Shown here: piece after piece, positions 7,668 through 16,577 of the stretch | Layout: each line of letters starts with the position of its first letter | Position numbering within the stretch: position 1 is the stretch's first letter | Translations under genes and position numbers: made by a program | The notes under the pieces: model-generated | What the model was told of the DNA's origin: nothing | Databases searched by the model: none | What the model saw: only the letters and a program-made list of their open reading frames with translations | NCBI GenBank assembly: GCA_016872875.1 | Contig: VGYW01000003.1 | Location: 1 to 51,668 of the forward strand | Direction of reading: 5' to 3' | From: Planctomycetota bacterium | Lineage (GTDB): Bacteria; Planctomycetota; PUPC01; DSUN01 | Length of the DNA stretch: 51,668 nucleotides

Positions 7668-8600
7668 TCACAAGGACTTCAGCCGCGCATAGGTTGCCCG
7701 CACCTCGTCGGCGGAGGCGTGGAGGGCCTTCCGCTCGTCGGGCGACAGCTCCAGCTCGACCACCATCTCCACCCCGCCATCGCCAAGGACGACTGGGACG
7801 CCTGCGAAGACGTCGCGGAGGCCGTACTGGCCGTCGAGCCGCACGCAGGCGGGGAGCACGCGGCGCTCGTCGCGCAGGATGCTCCCGACCATTGCGACGG
7901 TGGACGAAGCGGGGGCGTAGTAGGCGCTGCCCGTCTTGAGGAGCGCCACGACCTCCGCCCCGCCGTTCCGCGTGCGCTGGATGAGCGCCTCGATGCGTTC
8001 GGCGGGCAGGAGGGCCGCGAGCGGCACCCCGCCCACAGTGGCGTAGCGGGGCAGCGGCACCATCGAGTCGCCGTGGCCGCCGAGCACCATCGCCTCCACG
8101 TCCTTCACCGACACGCCGAGTTCCATTGCGATGAAGGTGCGGAAGCGTGCGGAGTCGAGCACGCCGGCCATGCCCATCACCCGCTCGGGCGCGAAGCCCG
8201 TGCGCTCGAAGACCAGCCACGTCATCACGTCGAGCGGATTCGTCACCACGACCACGATGGCTTCGGGCGCGTGCTGGCGGACGGCGTCGGCGATGCCGCC
8301 GACGATCTTCGCGTTCGTCGCCAGCAAGTCGTCGCGGCTCATCCCGGGCTTCCTGGCGATCCCCGCCGTGATCACCACCAGATCGGCCCCCGCCGCGTCG
8401 GTCGTGTTGTTCGAGCCCACGATGCGGGCGTCGTAGCCCTCCACTGGAGCGGCCTCTGCCATGTCCAGGGCCTTCCCCTGGGGGAGCCCCTCAACTACGT
8501 CTAGCAAGACGACGTCAGCGAGTTCCTTTTCGACGATTCCCTGGGCAACCGTCGCCCCGACATTGCCCGCGCCAAACACGGCGGCTTTCGGCTTGCTCAT
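7668..8600 (-). CDS. mdh: malate dehydrogenase (LDH/MDH superfamily)
   Basis: 310 aa, full length for LDH-like MDH. The NAD site [13 protein letters not shown] is at the N-terminus. The substrate loop reads [11 protein letters not shown], whose Arg favours malate; lactate dehydrogenases carry Gln at this point. NPLDVMTW and the catalytic GGHGDSMVP follow. The enzyme interconverts malate and oxaloacetate with NAD in the citric acid cycle. Its ATG overlaps the stop of icd by 4 bp (8597-8600), so the two are translationally coupled. That pairing of adjacent cycle enzymes supports the call. Confidence 0.95.
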   Translation of the reverse strand: MSKPKAAVFGAGNVGATVAQGIVEKELADVVLLDVVEGLPQGKALDMAEAAPVEGYDARIVGSNNTTDAAGADLVVITAGIARKPGMSRDDLLATNAKIVGGIADAVRQHAPEAIVVVVTNPLDVMTWLVFERTGFAPERVMGMAGVLDSARFRTFIAMELGVSVKDVEAMVLGGHGDSMVPLPRYATVGGVPLAALLPAERIEALIQRTRNGGAEVVALLKTGSAYYAPASSTVAMVGSILRDERRVLPACVRLDGQYGLRDVFAGVPVVLGDGGVEMVVELELSPDERKALHASADEVRATYARLKSL

Positions 8601-9733
8601 GCGCTTACCCTCCCAATGATGGCTTCGCCCATTTCGCGCGTTCCGATGGCGGTCGGGTCGTTGCGATCTGGCTTGAGATCATAGGTGACCTCCTTCCCCT
8701 CGGCGATGACAGCGGCGACGGCTTGTTCGAGGCGGTCGGCGGCGGAGGTCTCGCCAATGTGCCGGAGCATGAGGACGCCGGAGAGGATGACGGCGGTGGG
8801 GTTGACCTTGTTCTGGCCCTTGTACTTTGGGGCCGAGCCGTGGGTTGCCTCGAAAACGGCCCCCTTCTCGCCAATGTTCGCCCCAGGGGCCACGCCCAGG
8901 CCGCCGACGAGGCCGGCACACAGGTCCGACACGATGTCGCCATAGAGGTTGGGCAGCACCAGCACGTCGTAGAGCTCGGGCTTCTGGACCAGTTGCATGC
9001 ACATGTTGTCCACGATGCGGTCGTCGAACTCCACGTCCCCACCCTCGTAGGTCACGATGCCGGTGTCGGTGCGGTGCACCTTGACGCCGTTCTCCTCGGC
9101 CACCTGGCGGGCGACGTCGAGGAACAAGCCGTCGCTGTGCTTCATGATGTTGGCCTTGTGGACGGCTGTGACCTTTCGGCGGCCGTAGCGGCGGGCGTAG
9201 TCGAAGGCGAACTGCACGATGCGGCGGGTGCCCGTGACCGAGATGGGCTTGATCGAGACGCCCGAGTCGGGGCGGATCTTCTTCGGCTGGAGCCGCTCGC
9301 ACGCCGCGATGATCTCGCAGGCCGCCGCGCTCCCCTCGGCGAACTCGATGCCCGCATAGAGGTCCTCGCTGTTCTCGCGGACGATCACCAGGTCAATGTC
9401 GTGGTAGAGGGAGCGGACGCCTGGATAGCTCTTGCACGGGCGGACGCAGGCGTAGAGGTCGAGTGCGTGGCGGAGCGCCACGTTCACGCTGCGGAAGCCC
9501 TTGCCCACGGGGGTCGTCACCGGGCCTTTGAGTGCGAGACCGTTGCGGCGGATGGACTCCACAACGTCGTCGGGCAGCGGTGTGCCTGTCTTCTCAGCCA
9601 CCTCGGCCCCGGCGTGATGCGTCTCCCACTCGATGCTCACCCCCGTGGCCTCGATGCAGCGGCAGGCCACGGCCACGATCTCTGGCCCCGTCCCGTCGCC
9701 GGGGATGAGCGTCGCCCGATACCTCTTCCCCAT
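8597..9733 (-). CDS. icd: isocitrate dehydrogenase, NAD-type (isocitrate/isopropylmalate dehydrogenase family)
   Basis: 378 aa. It opens with [13 protein letters not shown]. The substrate-binding region [33 protein letters not shown] is split here only by my quoting: key pieces are [18 protein letters not shown] and [10 protein letters not shown], the form seen in NAD-dependent IDH rather than [16 protein letters not shown], the Lys/Asp catalytic segment [21 protein letters not shown] and the coenzyme loop [11 protein letters not shown] are all present. It oxidises isocitrate to 2-oxoglutarate. A perfect TATAAT at 9778-9773 (minus strand) with a poor -35 is a possible promoter. It is coupled to mdh downstream by an ATGA overlap. 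Confidence 0.92.
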   Translation of the reverse strand: MGKRYRATLIPGDGTGPEIVAVACRCIEATGVSIEWETHHAGAEVAEKTGTPLPDDVVESIRRNGLALKGPVTTPVGKGFRSVNVALRHALDLYACVRPCKSYPGVRSLYHDIDLVIVRENSEDLYAGIEFAEGSAAACEIIAACERLQPKKIRPDSGVSIKPISVTGTRRIVQFAFDYARRYGRRKVTAVHKANIMKHSDGLFLDVARQVAEENGVKVHRTDTGIVTYEGGDVEFDDRIVDNMCMQLVQKPELYDVLVLPNLYGDIVSDLCAGLVGGLGVAPGANIGEKGAVFEATHGSAPKYKGQNKVNPTAVILSGVLMLRHIGETSAADRLEQAVAAVIAEGKEVTYDLKPDRNDPTAIGTREMGEAIIGRVSA

Positions 9734-9813
9734 TCACAGGCTCCTGACGTTGTGGGTCGTTGAGGATGCCGCATTATAGCAGAAAGGCGGCGCCTGCTCC
9801 ATTGGCACCCTGG

Positions 9814-9869
9814 TGTGGCGATTGCCGTGGTGTGGCGGCGCGCATCGCCACACCACGGCAATCGCCACA
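9814..9869. terminator. 24-bp perfect hairpin downstream of the GlmL/rhomboid operon
   Basis: Arm 9814-9837 (TGTGGCGATTGCCGTGG...) and arm 9846-9869 are exact inverted complements around an 8-nt loop. The hairpin sits 41 bases after the rhomboid stop and upstream of icd. It could end the operon's transcript, but no U-tract follows, so it could also be a REP-like palindrome. Confidence 0.65.
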
Positions 9870-9909
9870 GCACGGGTGGCGTAGGGAAATCCAACACTCG
9901 GCCTGCTTC

Positions 9910-11514
9910 CTACCTGGCCAGGCGTCTGACCAGGTCGGCGTAGGTCGCGTCGTCGGGGGCGAGTTCGGCGGCGCGGCGGGCGGCGGCGAGGGCCTCGCCG
10001 CGCTCGCCGGCGGCCTCGTGGGCGAGGGCCAACGTGGCAAGGTAGCGCGGGCTGTCGGGGGCGAGTTCGCAAACCTTCTTAGCGCTGCGGACGGCTTCCT
10101 GGGGCTTGCGGTGGGGCGGGCGGGCCGTGGCGTAGAAGAGGGCGAGCCGGTTGTGGGTCTCGGCGTGGCGTGGGTGCCGGTCTCGTGACTTGGTGAGGAT
10201 GAACTCGGCTCGTTCGGGCTTGCCCTCGCGGATGTAGCGGTCGGCCAGGGCGATTGCGGCATCGGGGTCCTCTGGGTCGTCCGCCACTTGTTCGTCGGGT
10301 GTTGGATGGTGGCCGGGCGGCCCGACGCGGATGCTGTGGAGGACGCGGTCGAAGAGCACCTCGAGCGCCTGGTAGCGTTCTTCGAGGCAGGTGAAGGAGG
10401 CGTAGACGATGCGCCCCGTGGGAGTGGGGAAGACGACCTCGCGGGTGAGCTGCCACTCGCCGTGGGCCCTGTGGCGGAAGAGCTGCTCGGTGCCCATCTG
10501 GTCCCCGACAGGGAGTTCGCGGCTCCTGGTGAGTTGTCCGCCTTTCTTGATCCAGCCCATGCCAATGCCGGCGGCGACAGAGGGCGGGTCTGCGGCCTCG
10601 CTCGGGGGAAGGACGCGGACCGCGACAACGCCGGTGCCGCGGCCGACGAAGGCATGCGGCATGTCGGGTGTCGTTGGGGGCTCGTACTGCCAGCCCTTGG
10701 GCACTCGGAGGGTCAGCTCGCCGCGGTCGAGCGTGCGGGCCTCCAGCTCGCCGCCGATGACGAGCCGCCGCTCGGTGGCGCGCGCGTGGCGGACCGCGAT
10801 GGCCAGCGAGACGGTGATGGCGAGGCCGGCGACGGCGGTGGCCAGCCCCGCGAGGACCTCGACCAGCGGCCCGGGCCGGCCCAGCACCGTCACGGGCCGC
10901 AGCAGGAGCGCCGCCGCGGCGCCCGCGGCCAGGCCGCCCAGGTGCGCCGCGTTGTCAATGAACGGGATGGTGAGCCCCAGGGCGACGTTGATGGCGAGGA
11001 CGACCGCCAGGTTGATGAGCAGAGGCACGCGCGCCTTGGGGGCGATGTGCTGGCGGTGGACCAGTGCGAAGACCAGGACGGCTCCGAAGAGGCCGAAGAT
11101 TGCGCCGGAGGCCCCGACGGCTACGCCTGGCGTGGCGGCCAGCGAGGCCGCGCTGCCGCCCACGAGGGCCACGGTGTAGAGGGTGAGGAACCGGCCGTGG
11201 CCCCACAGCATCTCGACGATGCGCCCCACGGAGACGAGGGCGTAGAGGTTCACCAGCAGGTGAATGAGGTCTGCGTGGAGGAAGCCTGCGCTCACCAGGC
11301 GCCACCACTGGCGGGAATGGAGGATGAGGCCGCGGTGCTTGGCCCCCCAGGCCACGAGGGTGGCCTCGTCCAGCCCGTCGCCGGTGAAGTGCGACGCGGC
11401 GAACGCTGCCCCACACGCCGCCGCCAGTGCGATGGCGACGCCCGGACCCGGCCGGCGCGGAGGAGCAGGAGGGAGATCAGGCGGCTCGAGCGGGGAGGGT
11501 TGGGCTGTCGCCAT
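9910..11514 (-). CDS. rhomboid intramembrane serine protease with DcrB-like and TPR regions
   Basis: 534 aa from the ATG at 11514; earlier in-frame codons look non-coding. After a Pro-rich N-terminus, a six-helix rhomboid domain covers about residues 25-205. It has HADLIHLLVN (HxxxxHxxxN scaffold), the catalytic serine in GASGAIFG and the catalytic histidine in AHLGGLAAG, so it should be active. A hydrophobic helix near 215-235 is followed by a soluble domain of about 150 residues reminiscent of DcrB/PsbP folds (LRVPKGWQYEPP, then FTCLEERYQALEVLFDRV). At least three TPR-like helical repeats fill the C-terminus (AIALADRYIREGKPERAE, then AKKVCELAPDSPRYLATLA). It follows three membrane-protein genes and is probably the last gene of the GlmL operon. 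The gap to the previous gene is 129 bp. Its substrate is unknown. Confidence 0.86.
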   Translation of the reverse strand: MATAQPSPLEPPDLPPAPPRRPGPGVAIALAAACGAAFAASHFTGDGLDEATLVAWGAKHRGLILHSRQWWRLVSAGFLHADLIHLLVNLYALVSVGRIVEMLWGHGRFLTLYTVALVGGSAASLAATPGVAVGASGAIFGLFGAVLVFALVHRQHIAPKARVPLLINLAVVLAINVALGLTIPFIDNAAHLGGLAAGAAAALLLRPVTVLGRPGPLVEVLAGLATAVAGLAITVSLAIAVRHARATERRLVIGGELEARTLDRGELTLRVPKGWQYEPPTTPDMPHAFVGRGTGVVAVRVLPPSEAADPPSVAAGIGMGWIKKGGQLTRSRELPVGDQMGTEQLFRHRAHGEWQLTREVVFPTPTGRIVYASFTCLEERYQALEVLFDRVLHSIRVGPPGHHPTPDEQVADDPEDPDAAIALADRYIREGKPERAEFILTKSRDRHPRHAETHNRLALFYATARPPHRKPQEAVRSAKKVCELAPDSPRYLATLALAHEAAGERGEALAAARRAAELAPDDATYADLVRRLAR

Positions 11515-11643
11515 GGCGCACCATTGCGCAGGGCACGGACAGACGAGTTTGTCCGTGGCACCCCCGTCTCTCTTCTGCGGACCACGGGTGCCACGCCCGA
11601 ACTCGTTTGGGCGTGCGGGGCGCGCCGCTCTCTGCAACGGAAG

Positions 11644-12465
11644 CTACGGACCGAGTCCCAGCCAGTCGTGGAGCAGGAACCGCATGCGGCCGATGAGGAG
11701 GGAGACGCGGCCCATGACCGTGTTGCCGAACGACGCGCCGAAGGAGACCATGAGGAACCAGATGCCGAGCTGGGAGACGAAGCTCCCGGCGCCCTTGTGC
11801 TCGACGGAGAAGAAGAAGTAGAAGAGCACGCTGACGATGCCGGCGAGGATGATGAGGTCGCCCAGGACGGGAAGGGCGGTGCTCCAGAAGCTCGCCTGCT
11901 GGCCCGCGGGGGCATCGCCGAGGACCTTGCTGACCAGGCCGAGGGACGGCTTGAGCTGCTGGAGGACGTAGGTGTGGATGGTGATGGGGATGCTGAGGCC
12001 GGCGCCCCAGCCGACCATGAGGGTGTAGGAGTATCGGCTGAGCCATCCCGCGCGGCGCGAGATCCGCGTGAGGAGCAGAGCGCCCAGCACGATGGGCGCG
12101 CTGCGCCGCGCCAGCTCCATCCAGAAGGCGTGGAGGTGCGGCGGGTCTATGAAGAGCGGGTCAATGATCTCCGGCTTGAGCGACTGGCGCCAGGTGAGGA
12201 TGACGCCGTAGCCGAGGGCGACGCCGACGAAGAGGTTCTCGGCCATCTTGAACAGCGGGTTGTCGCGGTAGAGGAAGGAGTACATGATGAGGGTGAGGCC
12301 GGCGGCGATGACGACGCCGAGGCGCGTCACCCACCAGTCGTCGGGCGCGTTCGCAGGCCGCTTCCCGGCCGCGCTGGCGCCGGCGAAGGCGACGAAGAGC
12401 ACGGCGAGGACGACGAGCTCGACCGTGCGGCGGCTGCGGCTGGTTGTCTCCTGCGGTGCTGCCAC
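11644..12465 (-). CDS. polytopic membrane protein of the GlmL-type operon
   Basis: 273 aa. Six or seven hydrophobic helices can be seen, among them VELVVLAVLFVAFAGAS, VVIAAGLTLIMYSFLY, APIVLGALLLTRIS, LIILAGIVSVLFYFF and LGIWFLMVSFGASFG. A charged loop RDNPLFKMAENLFVGVALGYG follows the second helix. I do not recognise a named family. The start lies 3 bp after the stop of the upstream gene, so it is almost certainly co-translated with it. Inferred role: integral subunit of the complex encoded with the ASKHA ATPase and the DUF6754-type protein. Confidence 0.75.
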   Translation of the reverse strand: MAAPQETTSRSRRTVELVVLAVLFVAFAGASAAGKRPANAPDDWWVTRLGVVIAAGLTLIMYSFLYRDNPLFKMAENLFVGVALGYGVILTWRQSLKPEIIDPLFIDPPHLHAFWMELARRSAPIVLGALLLTRISRRAGWLSRYSYTLMVGWGAGLSIPITIHTYVLQQLKPSLGLVSKVLGDAPAGQQASFWSTALPVLGDLIILAGIVSVLFYFFFSVEHKGAGSFVSQLGIWFLMVSFGASFGNTVMGRVSLLIGRMRFLLHDWLGLGP

Positions 12466-12468
12466 TGG

Positions 12469-13314
12469 CTAGCCCTTCGCGTAGGCGCCCATTCGGCGCG
12501 AGAGGTAGTGGACGTTGGCGCCCAGGATGAGGAGGATGATGAGGACGTGGGTGCTGGACTGGGCCTGCATGCCCTTCGTGGCGCGGTCGGGCCGCTTGAG
12601 AAGCGTCTCGTAGTCTGCGGCGCCGCGCAGGCCGCCGAGGACGCCGATGAGCTGGCCCGAGCTGAGGAAGGGGTAGAGGTCGGGCGTGATGACCGCGGTG
12701 CAGCCGGCCCCCAGGTCGAAGCCGAAGCGGTCGCGCCCGTAGGCGATCCACATCTCGATCGCGGTGCCCGCCGCCAGGTCAATCACCAGCGGGATGTCCT
12801 TGAGCGAGCGCACGCCCTCCAGGGCGGGCATGCCCTGGGTGGGCTGCTTGTAGAAGTCCTTGTCGAACGCCCCCTGAAGGCTCTCGCCCATGTTCAGGAT
12901 GAGGTTGTAGTCGCCGGGCTTGAAGCCGAGGAAGACGTAGTCCTTGCCCGACACCTTGCCGCGTTCCTTGGCCGCCTTCTCGATGATCTGCTTGCTGATG
13001 CCCACGCCGCTGGGCCAGTGGGTCATCAGGATCGGGTGCAGGTCGTTCTTGAAGCAGTGGCGCAGGAGGGCCAGGCCCATCGGGTGCAGCTCCTCCATCG
13101 CGGCGGGGTCGAAGTCGAACGAGAGGAGGATGGGTGAGCCGGGCTTGAGGGACTCGACCTTCTTGAAGACCTTCTCGGCCCAGGGCGAGGGCTTGAAGTC
13201 GCACGCGAGATCGGACAGGGTGGGCACGGCGACGGCGATGGCGACGAGGAGGTAGATGATTCGCCGTGTGACGGCGAGGCGGCGGAGGGCTGCCTGGGAT
13301 GGTGGGCTGCTCAT
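12469..13314 (-). CDS. membrane-anchored alpha/beta protein of the GlmL-type operon
   Basis: 281 aa from the ATG at 13314, which overlaps the upstream stop (TGATG). A signal-anchor helix lies at about residues 18-36 (RRIIYLLVAIAVAVPTL), and a second helix sits near the C-terminus (THVLIILLILGANVHYLS). Between them is a soluble domain of about 200 residues with alternating strands and helices: SPILLSFDFDP, HPILMTHWPSG, KDYVFLGFKPGDYNLIL, IPLVIDLA and LIGVLGGLRGAADYE. This resembles a Rossmann-like fold. No catalytic motif is recognised. The longer frame to 13470 is a shadow of the upstream gene. Confidence 0.75.
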   Translation of the reverse strand: MSSPPSQAALRRLAVTRRIIYLLVAIAVAVPTLSDLACDFKPSPWAEKVFKKVESLKPGSPILLSFDFDPAAMEELHPMGLALLRHCFKNDLHPILMTHWPSGVGISKQIIEKAAKERGKVSGKDYVFLGFKPGDYNLILNMGESLQGAFDKDFYKQPTQGMPALEGVRSLKDIPLVIDLAAGTAIEMWIAYGRDRFGFDLGAGCTAVITPDLYPFLSSGQLIGVLGGLRGAADYETLLKRPDRATKGMQAQSSTHVLIILLILGANVHYLSRRMGAYAKG

Positions 13315-13988
13315 CAGCTGCCGCCTCCGAGGTAGGAGCGCTCGATGCCGAAGAGGACGCGGAGGGACTGGGAGATGGCGCCGAGGCTGATGCCTATGTA
13401 GATGGCGCGCTTGACGGCCATGTTCGGGTACTCCATCAGCCAGTCGGCGGCCCGGGGAAAGATGTCCCACGCGCCGGCCAGACGGCCCACCTCCTCACTG
13501 ATGGGCACGCGGCCGAACATCACGACGACCGCGGAGATGAGGAGGAGCGCAGCGCCCAGATTGCGCGCGCGGAAGGTGCGGAAGGCGGCGCTGGCCATGA
13601 AGAAGGCCAGGATCGAGAAGACCGTGGCCTGGCACGGCACCTGGACGTAGTCATACAGCCAGTCGAAGGGGGAAAAGGCACTCTCGGGCACATCGTGCAC
13701 GGCGGCCCGAATCTCCTCGAAGACGCCGGCCCCAATGGTGAGGACGGCGCCGAGGAAGACGAAGGCGCTGTAGCCCCAGCCGGCCTGCTGGCGGCGGATG
13801 CGCGAGACGTGCAGGTGCAGGAGGGCGTAGAGGCCGATGAACATGGCGAAGCCGCCCATGATGCGGAACCAAGTGGTCATCTCCTCGCGGAACGCCGCCG
13901 ACCAGGGGTGCGGCACGAACTCGTGGACGAAGGCCAGCAGCCCCATCACGAAGCACAGGATGAGCGGGATGGTGAGCTTATACCACAC
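13314..13988 (-). CDS. polytopic membrane protein of the GlmL-type operon
   Basis: 224 aa with about six hydrophobic helices, including IPLILCFVMGLLAFVHEFV, GGFAMFIGLYALLHLHV, AFVFLGAVLTIGAG, TVFSILAFFMASAAF and LGAALLLISAVVVMFG. Conserved-looking acidic and His residues lie between them (FVHEFVPHPW, FEEIRAAVHD). The start is 3 bp after the stop of the large DUF6754-type gene, and its own stop overlaps the next start by one base. This implies coupled translation and fixed stoichiometry. The family is not recognised. Confidence 0.75.
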   Translation of the reverse strand: MWYKLTIPLILCFVMGLLAFVHEFVPHPWSAAFREEMTTWFRIMGGFAMFIGLYALLHLHVSRIRRQQAGWGYSAFVFLGAVLTIGAGVFEEIRAAVHDVPESAFSPFDWLYDYVQVPCQATVFSILAFFMASAAFRTFRARNLGAALLLISAVVVMFGRVPISEEVGRLAGAWDIFPRAADWLMEYPNMAVKRAIYIGISLGAISQSLRVLFGIERSYLGGGS

Positions 13989-13991
13989 GGG

Positions 13992-16577
13992 TCAGAATGC
14001 CTCGAAGAGCTTCTGGATGATGGACCAGTCGTAGCCCAGGGCGGCCGCGAGCGTGAGGGCGAGGGTGCCGGCGACGATGGCGATCATGACGACGGCCTTC
14101 CCCACGTCCTGCCCGCGCAGGCTGCCGAGCATCTTGGGCTCCCGAGAGAGGTAGGCCGAGGCCGCGAAAATCTCCTCGCCGATCAGCGTGTAGTCGCACG
14201 CCGTGATGAAGAAGGGGATTTGCGTGTAGCTGTCGGTGCCCGCGATCTGGATGGCGCCCGTGGACGCCCCGGTTTCGGCGAGCAGGAGCGATTCGGCGAA
14301 GAAGTAGCCCATGAGGAAGATCGTGGCCGGCTGCTCGCGGACCATGAGGCCGCCCACGGCGGCCACGTAGCTGAACTGGTCAGGGGCCACCAGCGCCACG
14401 TCGTCGGCGTTATAGGCGTCAGGGCGGCCCGCCTCGGTGTACGACTGCTTCACCACCTCCTGGCTCACGGCCTGGACGATGGGGTCGTTGTTCATCACCC
14501 GCACGCGGGTGTCATACTCGGCGGCTCGGCGGGCGACACGGGCGAGGATATTCACGGCAGCGATGGTCGAGAGCCCGCCCATGCCGCCCAGGCCGTGGAC
14601 GAAGTAGACCGGGCGCCCCATCTCGGTGGCGCGCCCGATCGCCTCCTCCACGGCGTCGAGGCCGGCGATCTTGCGGATGAACAGGTTCGGGTTCCGCCGG
14701 GCCAGGCCGATGAAGGCGTAGACCACCGAGCAGAAGGCCAGGGACAGGACGAGGTTGTTGAGCTTGAACCACTTGAAGAGGTTCGGCCGGGCCGCCGCCA
14801 GGGCATCCTTCGGCTTGTTGTCCTGCTGGATGTGGAGCGTCTCCTCGCCGCGGCGGATCGCCACTCGGAAGGCATAGCTCCTGCGGCTGGCCTCCTGCTT
14901 CGCGTCCTTGAGGGCATCGGCGAGCCGGCTGCCGACGTGGGCGTCGAAGCGCCCCAGGCGGTCCGCGTAGGCCCGGTAGCCGGCCAGTTCCGGGAGGAAC
15001 GTCTTGTCGGCCAGTTCGAGCTTGGCGGCGAGGCCGCCCCGGAGGGCTTCGATGTCGGCGCAGATGCCCTTCGCCGCCTCGACGTAGGCCGACAGGGCGG
15101 CGAGCAGGGGAGGAAGGCGCTGCGGGAAATCCGTGTCGGGCGCCCAGTCGGCCGGCATCCAGGCCATCTGCTCCTCGATCACGCGCTGGCGCAGCGCCAG
15201 CGCGTCGGGCGGGAAGGCCGCGGCGGGCTGGACCCTCACGCAATGGAGTAGCTTGTTCGCCTCCGAGAAGCCGAAGAACTTGGGCTGGTCGGACTTCTCG
15301 GCGCCAAGCGAGGGGACCTCGGCAGCCTTCTCGAAAGGCCCGGGAACGCCATCCTTGACCTCTGCGATCTCCACGACATAGGCGGTGCGGCGGTTCTCGC
15401 TCGGCGTGCGGCGCCACTCCACCGCGATGTCGGCGCCATCGTCGCTCGGCAGGTCGAAGGCCCTGAAGCCCTCCGCCTGGGGCCGCACAAGCGGGGGCAG
15501 CGTCGCCCGCGCCTTCACCACCTTGGGCGCGCCGCCCTCCGACACGAAGACCGGCTCGCCATCCTTCTCGACCTCGACCTCCTCGTACTCCTCCTTGCGC
15601 GGCGTCTCGGCCTTGAGCTTCGCCTCCGCCTCCTCCTGGGCCTGCTGTTCCCTCCAGTGCTCGGCCTCGTGTCTCAGGGCGGCAGGCCCCCGGTTCGCGA
15701 GAGCCTGGTCGAGCGCGCGGAGTTCGCCCAGGCACTCGTCGTGGACTACCGTCACGCCAGCGCTCTGGCCCTCGATGGGGCCTACGAGACGGAGGTACAA
15801 GGCCGTGGCCAGCGGCCGCCACTCCCGCTCGATGGCCTCCGCGGCCCTGGCCAGGGTGCCCAGGAATGCGGGGAACTGCCCGAGGGACTCCGAGGACTTG
15901 TCAGCCTCTGCCATCGCCTGCCGGAGCGCGTCGAGTTGACGCTTCAGTTGGTCGAGGGACTTCTTGGTCTCGGTCGCCTTCGTAAGGGTGCCTTGGAGCG
16001 ACTCGAGTTGTTTGAGAAACTCCTCGCTCTTCGCCTCCGCGGCGGCCAGGACGGGCATCCTGGGCTTGGCCTCCGGTTTCTCGGGCAGCGGCTCGGGGGC
16101 CTTGGGCCGCTTCTCCTTCGTCATGCGGGTGCCCACGATCGCCAGGCGGAAATAGCAGTCCCGCTCGCGCACAGTCTTCGCGTCGTCCGGGTACGCCGTG
16201 GTCGGCTCGACGGCCAGGTAGTGGAGCTGCTTGTTCGCGCGGTTCACGGCCTCGTCCTCGTAGTTGCGGAGCCGTTTCTCGTCGGACTTGAGCTTGGCCA
16301 GGGACGGGATGCGGGCAACGCGGCGAAAGCGGCCGGCCTTGTAGTCGGCCTCGTTGGAGGCCATCTCGACGACGTAGTAGACGCCGGACGCCTCATCCCT
16401 CGAGCGGCCCCACTCGAGGTTGATCGTCTGGCCGTCATCGCTAGGGTGGGTGAATGCCTGGAAGCTCGATGCGGGCGGCGGGGCAAGGCCGGGGGCGCTC
16501 TCCGCTGGCCAGGCCGCCGCGGGGAGCAGCAGGCCGAGCGCGAAAGCAGTGCACCTTGCAGCTCCGCGTCGGGTCAC
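13992..16577 (-). CDS. large membrane protein with two Fn3-like modules and a C-terminal DUF6754-type domain
   Basis: 861 aa. A signal peptide (residues 1-25, ending AAAWPAES) is followed by two similar beta-rich modules, one near 38-150 (FQAFTHPSDDGQTINLEWGRS) and one near 370-470 (FRAFDLPSDDGADIAVEWRR). They look like fibronectin-III modules and are paralogous to each other. Long Lys/Glu/Gln helices between and after them suggest coiled coils. A transmembrane helix (LVLSLAFCSVVYAFIGLA) precedes the C-terminal domain, with RNPNLFIRKIAGLDAVEEAIGRA split as RNPNLFIRKI and GLDAVEEAIGRATEMG, then VYFVHGLGGMGGLSTIAA, VMNNDPIVQAVSQEVV and QIAGTDSYTQIPFFI; it ends with another helix. From memory this C-terminal region matches DUF6754, of unknown function. 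The ATG overlaps the upstream stop by 4 bp. Confidence 0.8.
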   Translation of the reverse strand: MTRRGAARCTAFALGLLLPAAAWPAESAPGLAPPPASSFQAFTHPSDDGQTINLEWGRSRDEASGVYYVVEMASNEADYKAGRFRRVARIPSLAKLKSDEKRLRNYEDEAVNRANKQLHYLAVEPTTAYPDDAKTVRERDCYFRLAIVGTRMTKEKRPKAPEPLPEKPEAKPRMPVLAAAEAKSEEFLKQLESLQGTLTKATETKKSLDQLKRQLDALRQAMAEADKSSESLGQFPAFLGTLARAAEAIEREWRPLATALYLRLVGPIEGQSAGVTVVHDECLGELRALDQALANRGPAALRHEAEHWREQQAQEEAEAKLKAETPRKEEYEEVEVEKDGEPVFVSEGGAPKVVKARATLPPLVRPQAEGFRAFDLPSDDGADIAVEWRRTPSENRRTAYVVEIAEVKDGVPGPFEKAAEVPSLGAEKSDQPKFFGFSEANKLLHCVRVQPAAAFPPDALALRQRVIEEQMAWMPADWAPDTDFPQRLPPLLAALSAYVEAAKGICADIEALRGGLAAKLELADKTFLPELAGYRAYADRLGRFDAHVGSRLADALKDAKQEASRRSYAFRVAIRRGEETLHIQQDNKPKDALAAARPNLFKWFKLNNLVLSLAFCSVVYAFIGLARRNPNLFIRKIAGLDAVEEAIGRATEMGRPVYFVHGLGGMGGLSTIAAVNILARVARRAAEYDTRVRVMNNDPIVQAVSQEVVKQSYTEAGRPDAYNADDVALVAPDQFSYVAAVGGLMVREQPATIFLMGYFFAESLLLAETGASTGAIQIAGTDSYTQIPFFITACDYTLIGEEIFAASAYLSREPKMLGSLRGQDVGKAVVMIAIVAGTLALTLAAALGYDWSIIQKLFEAF

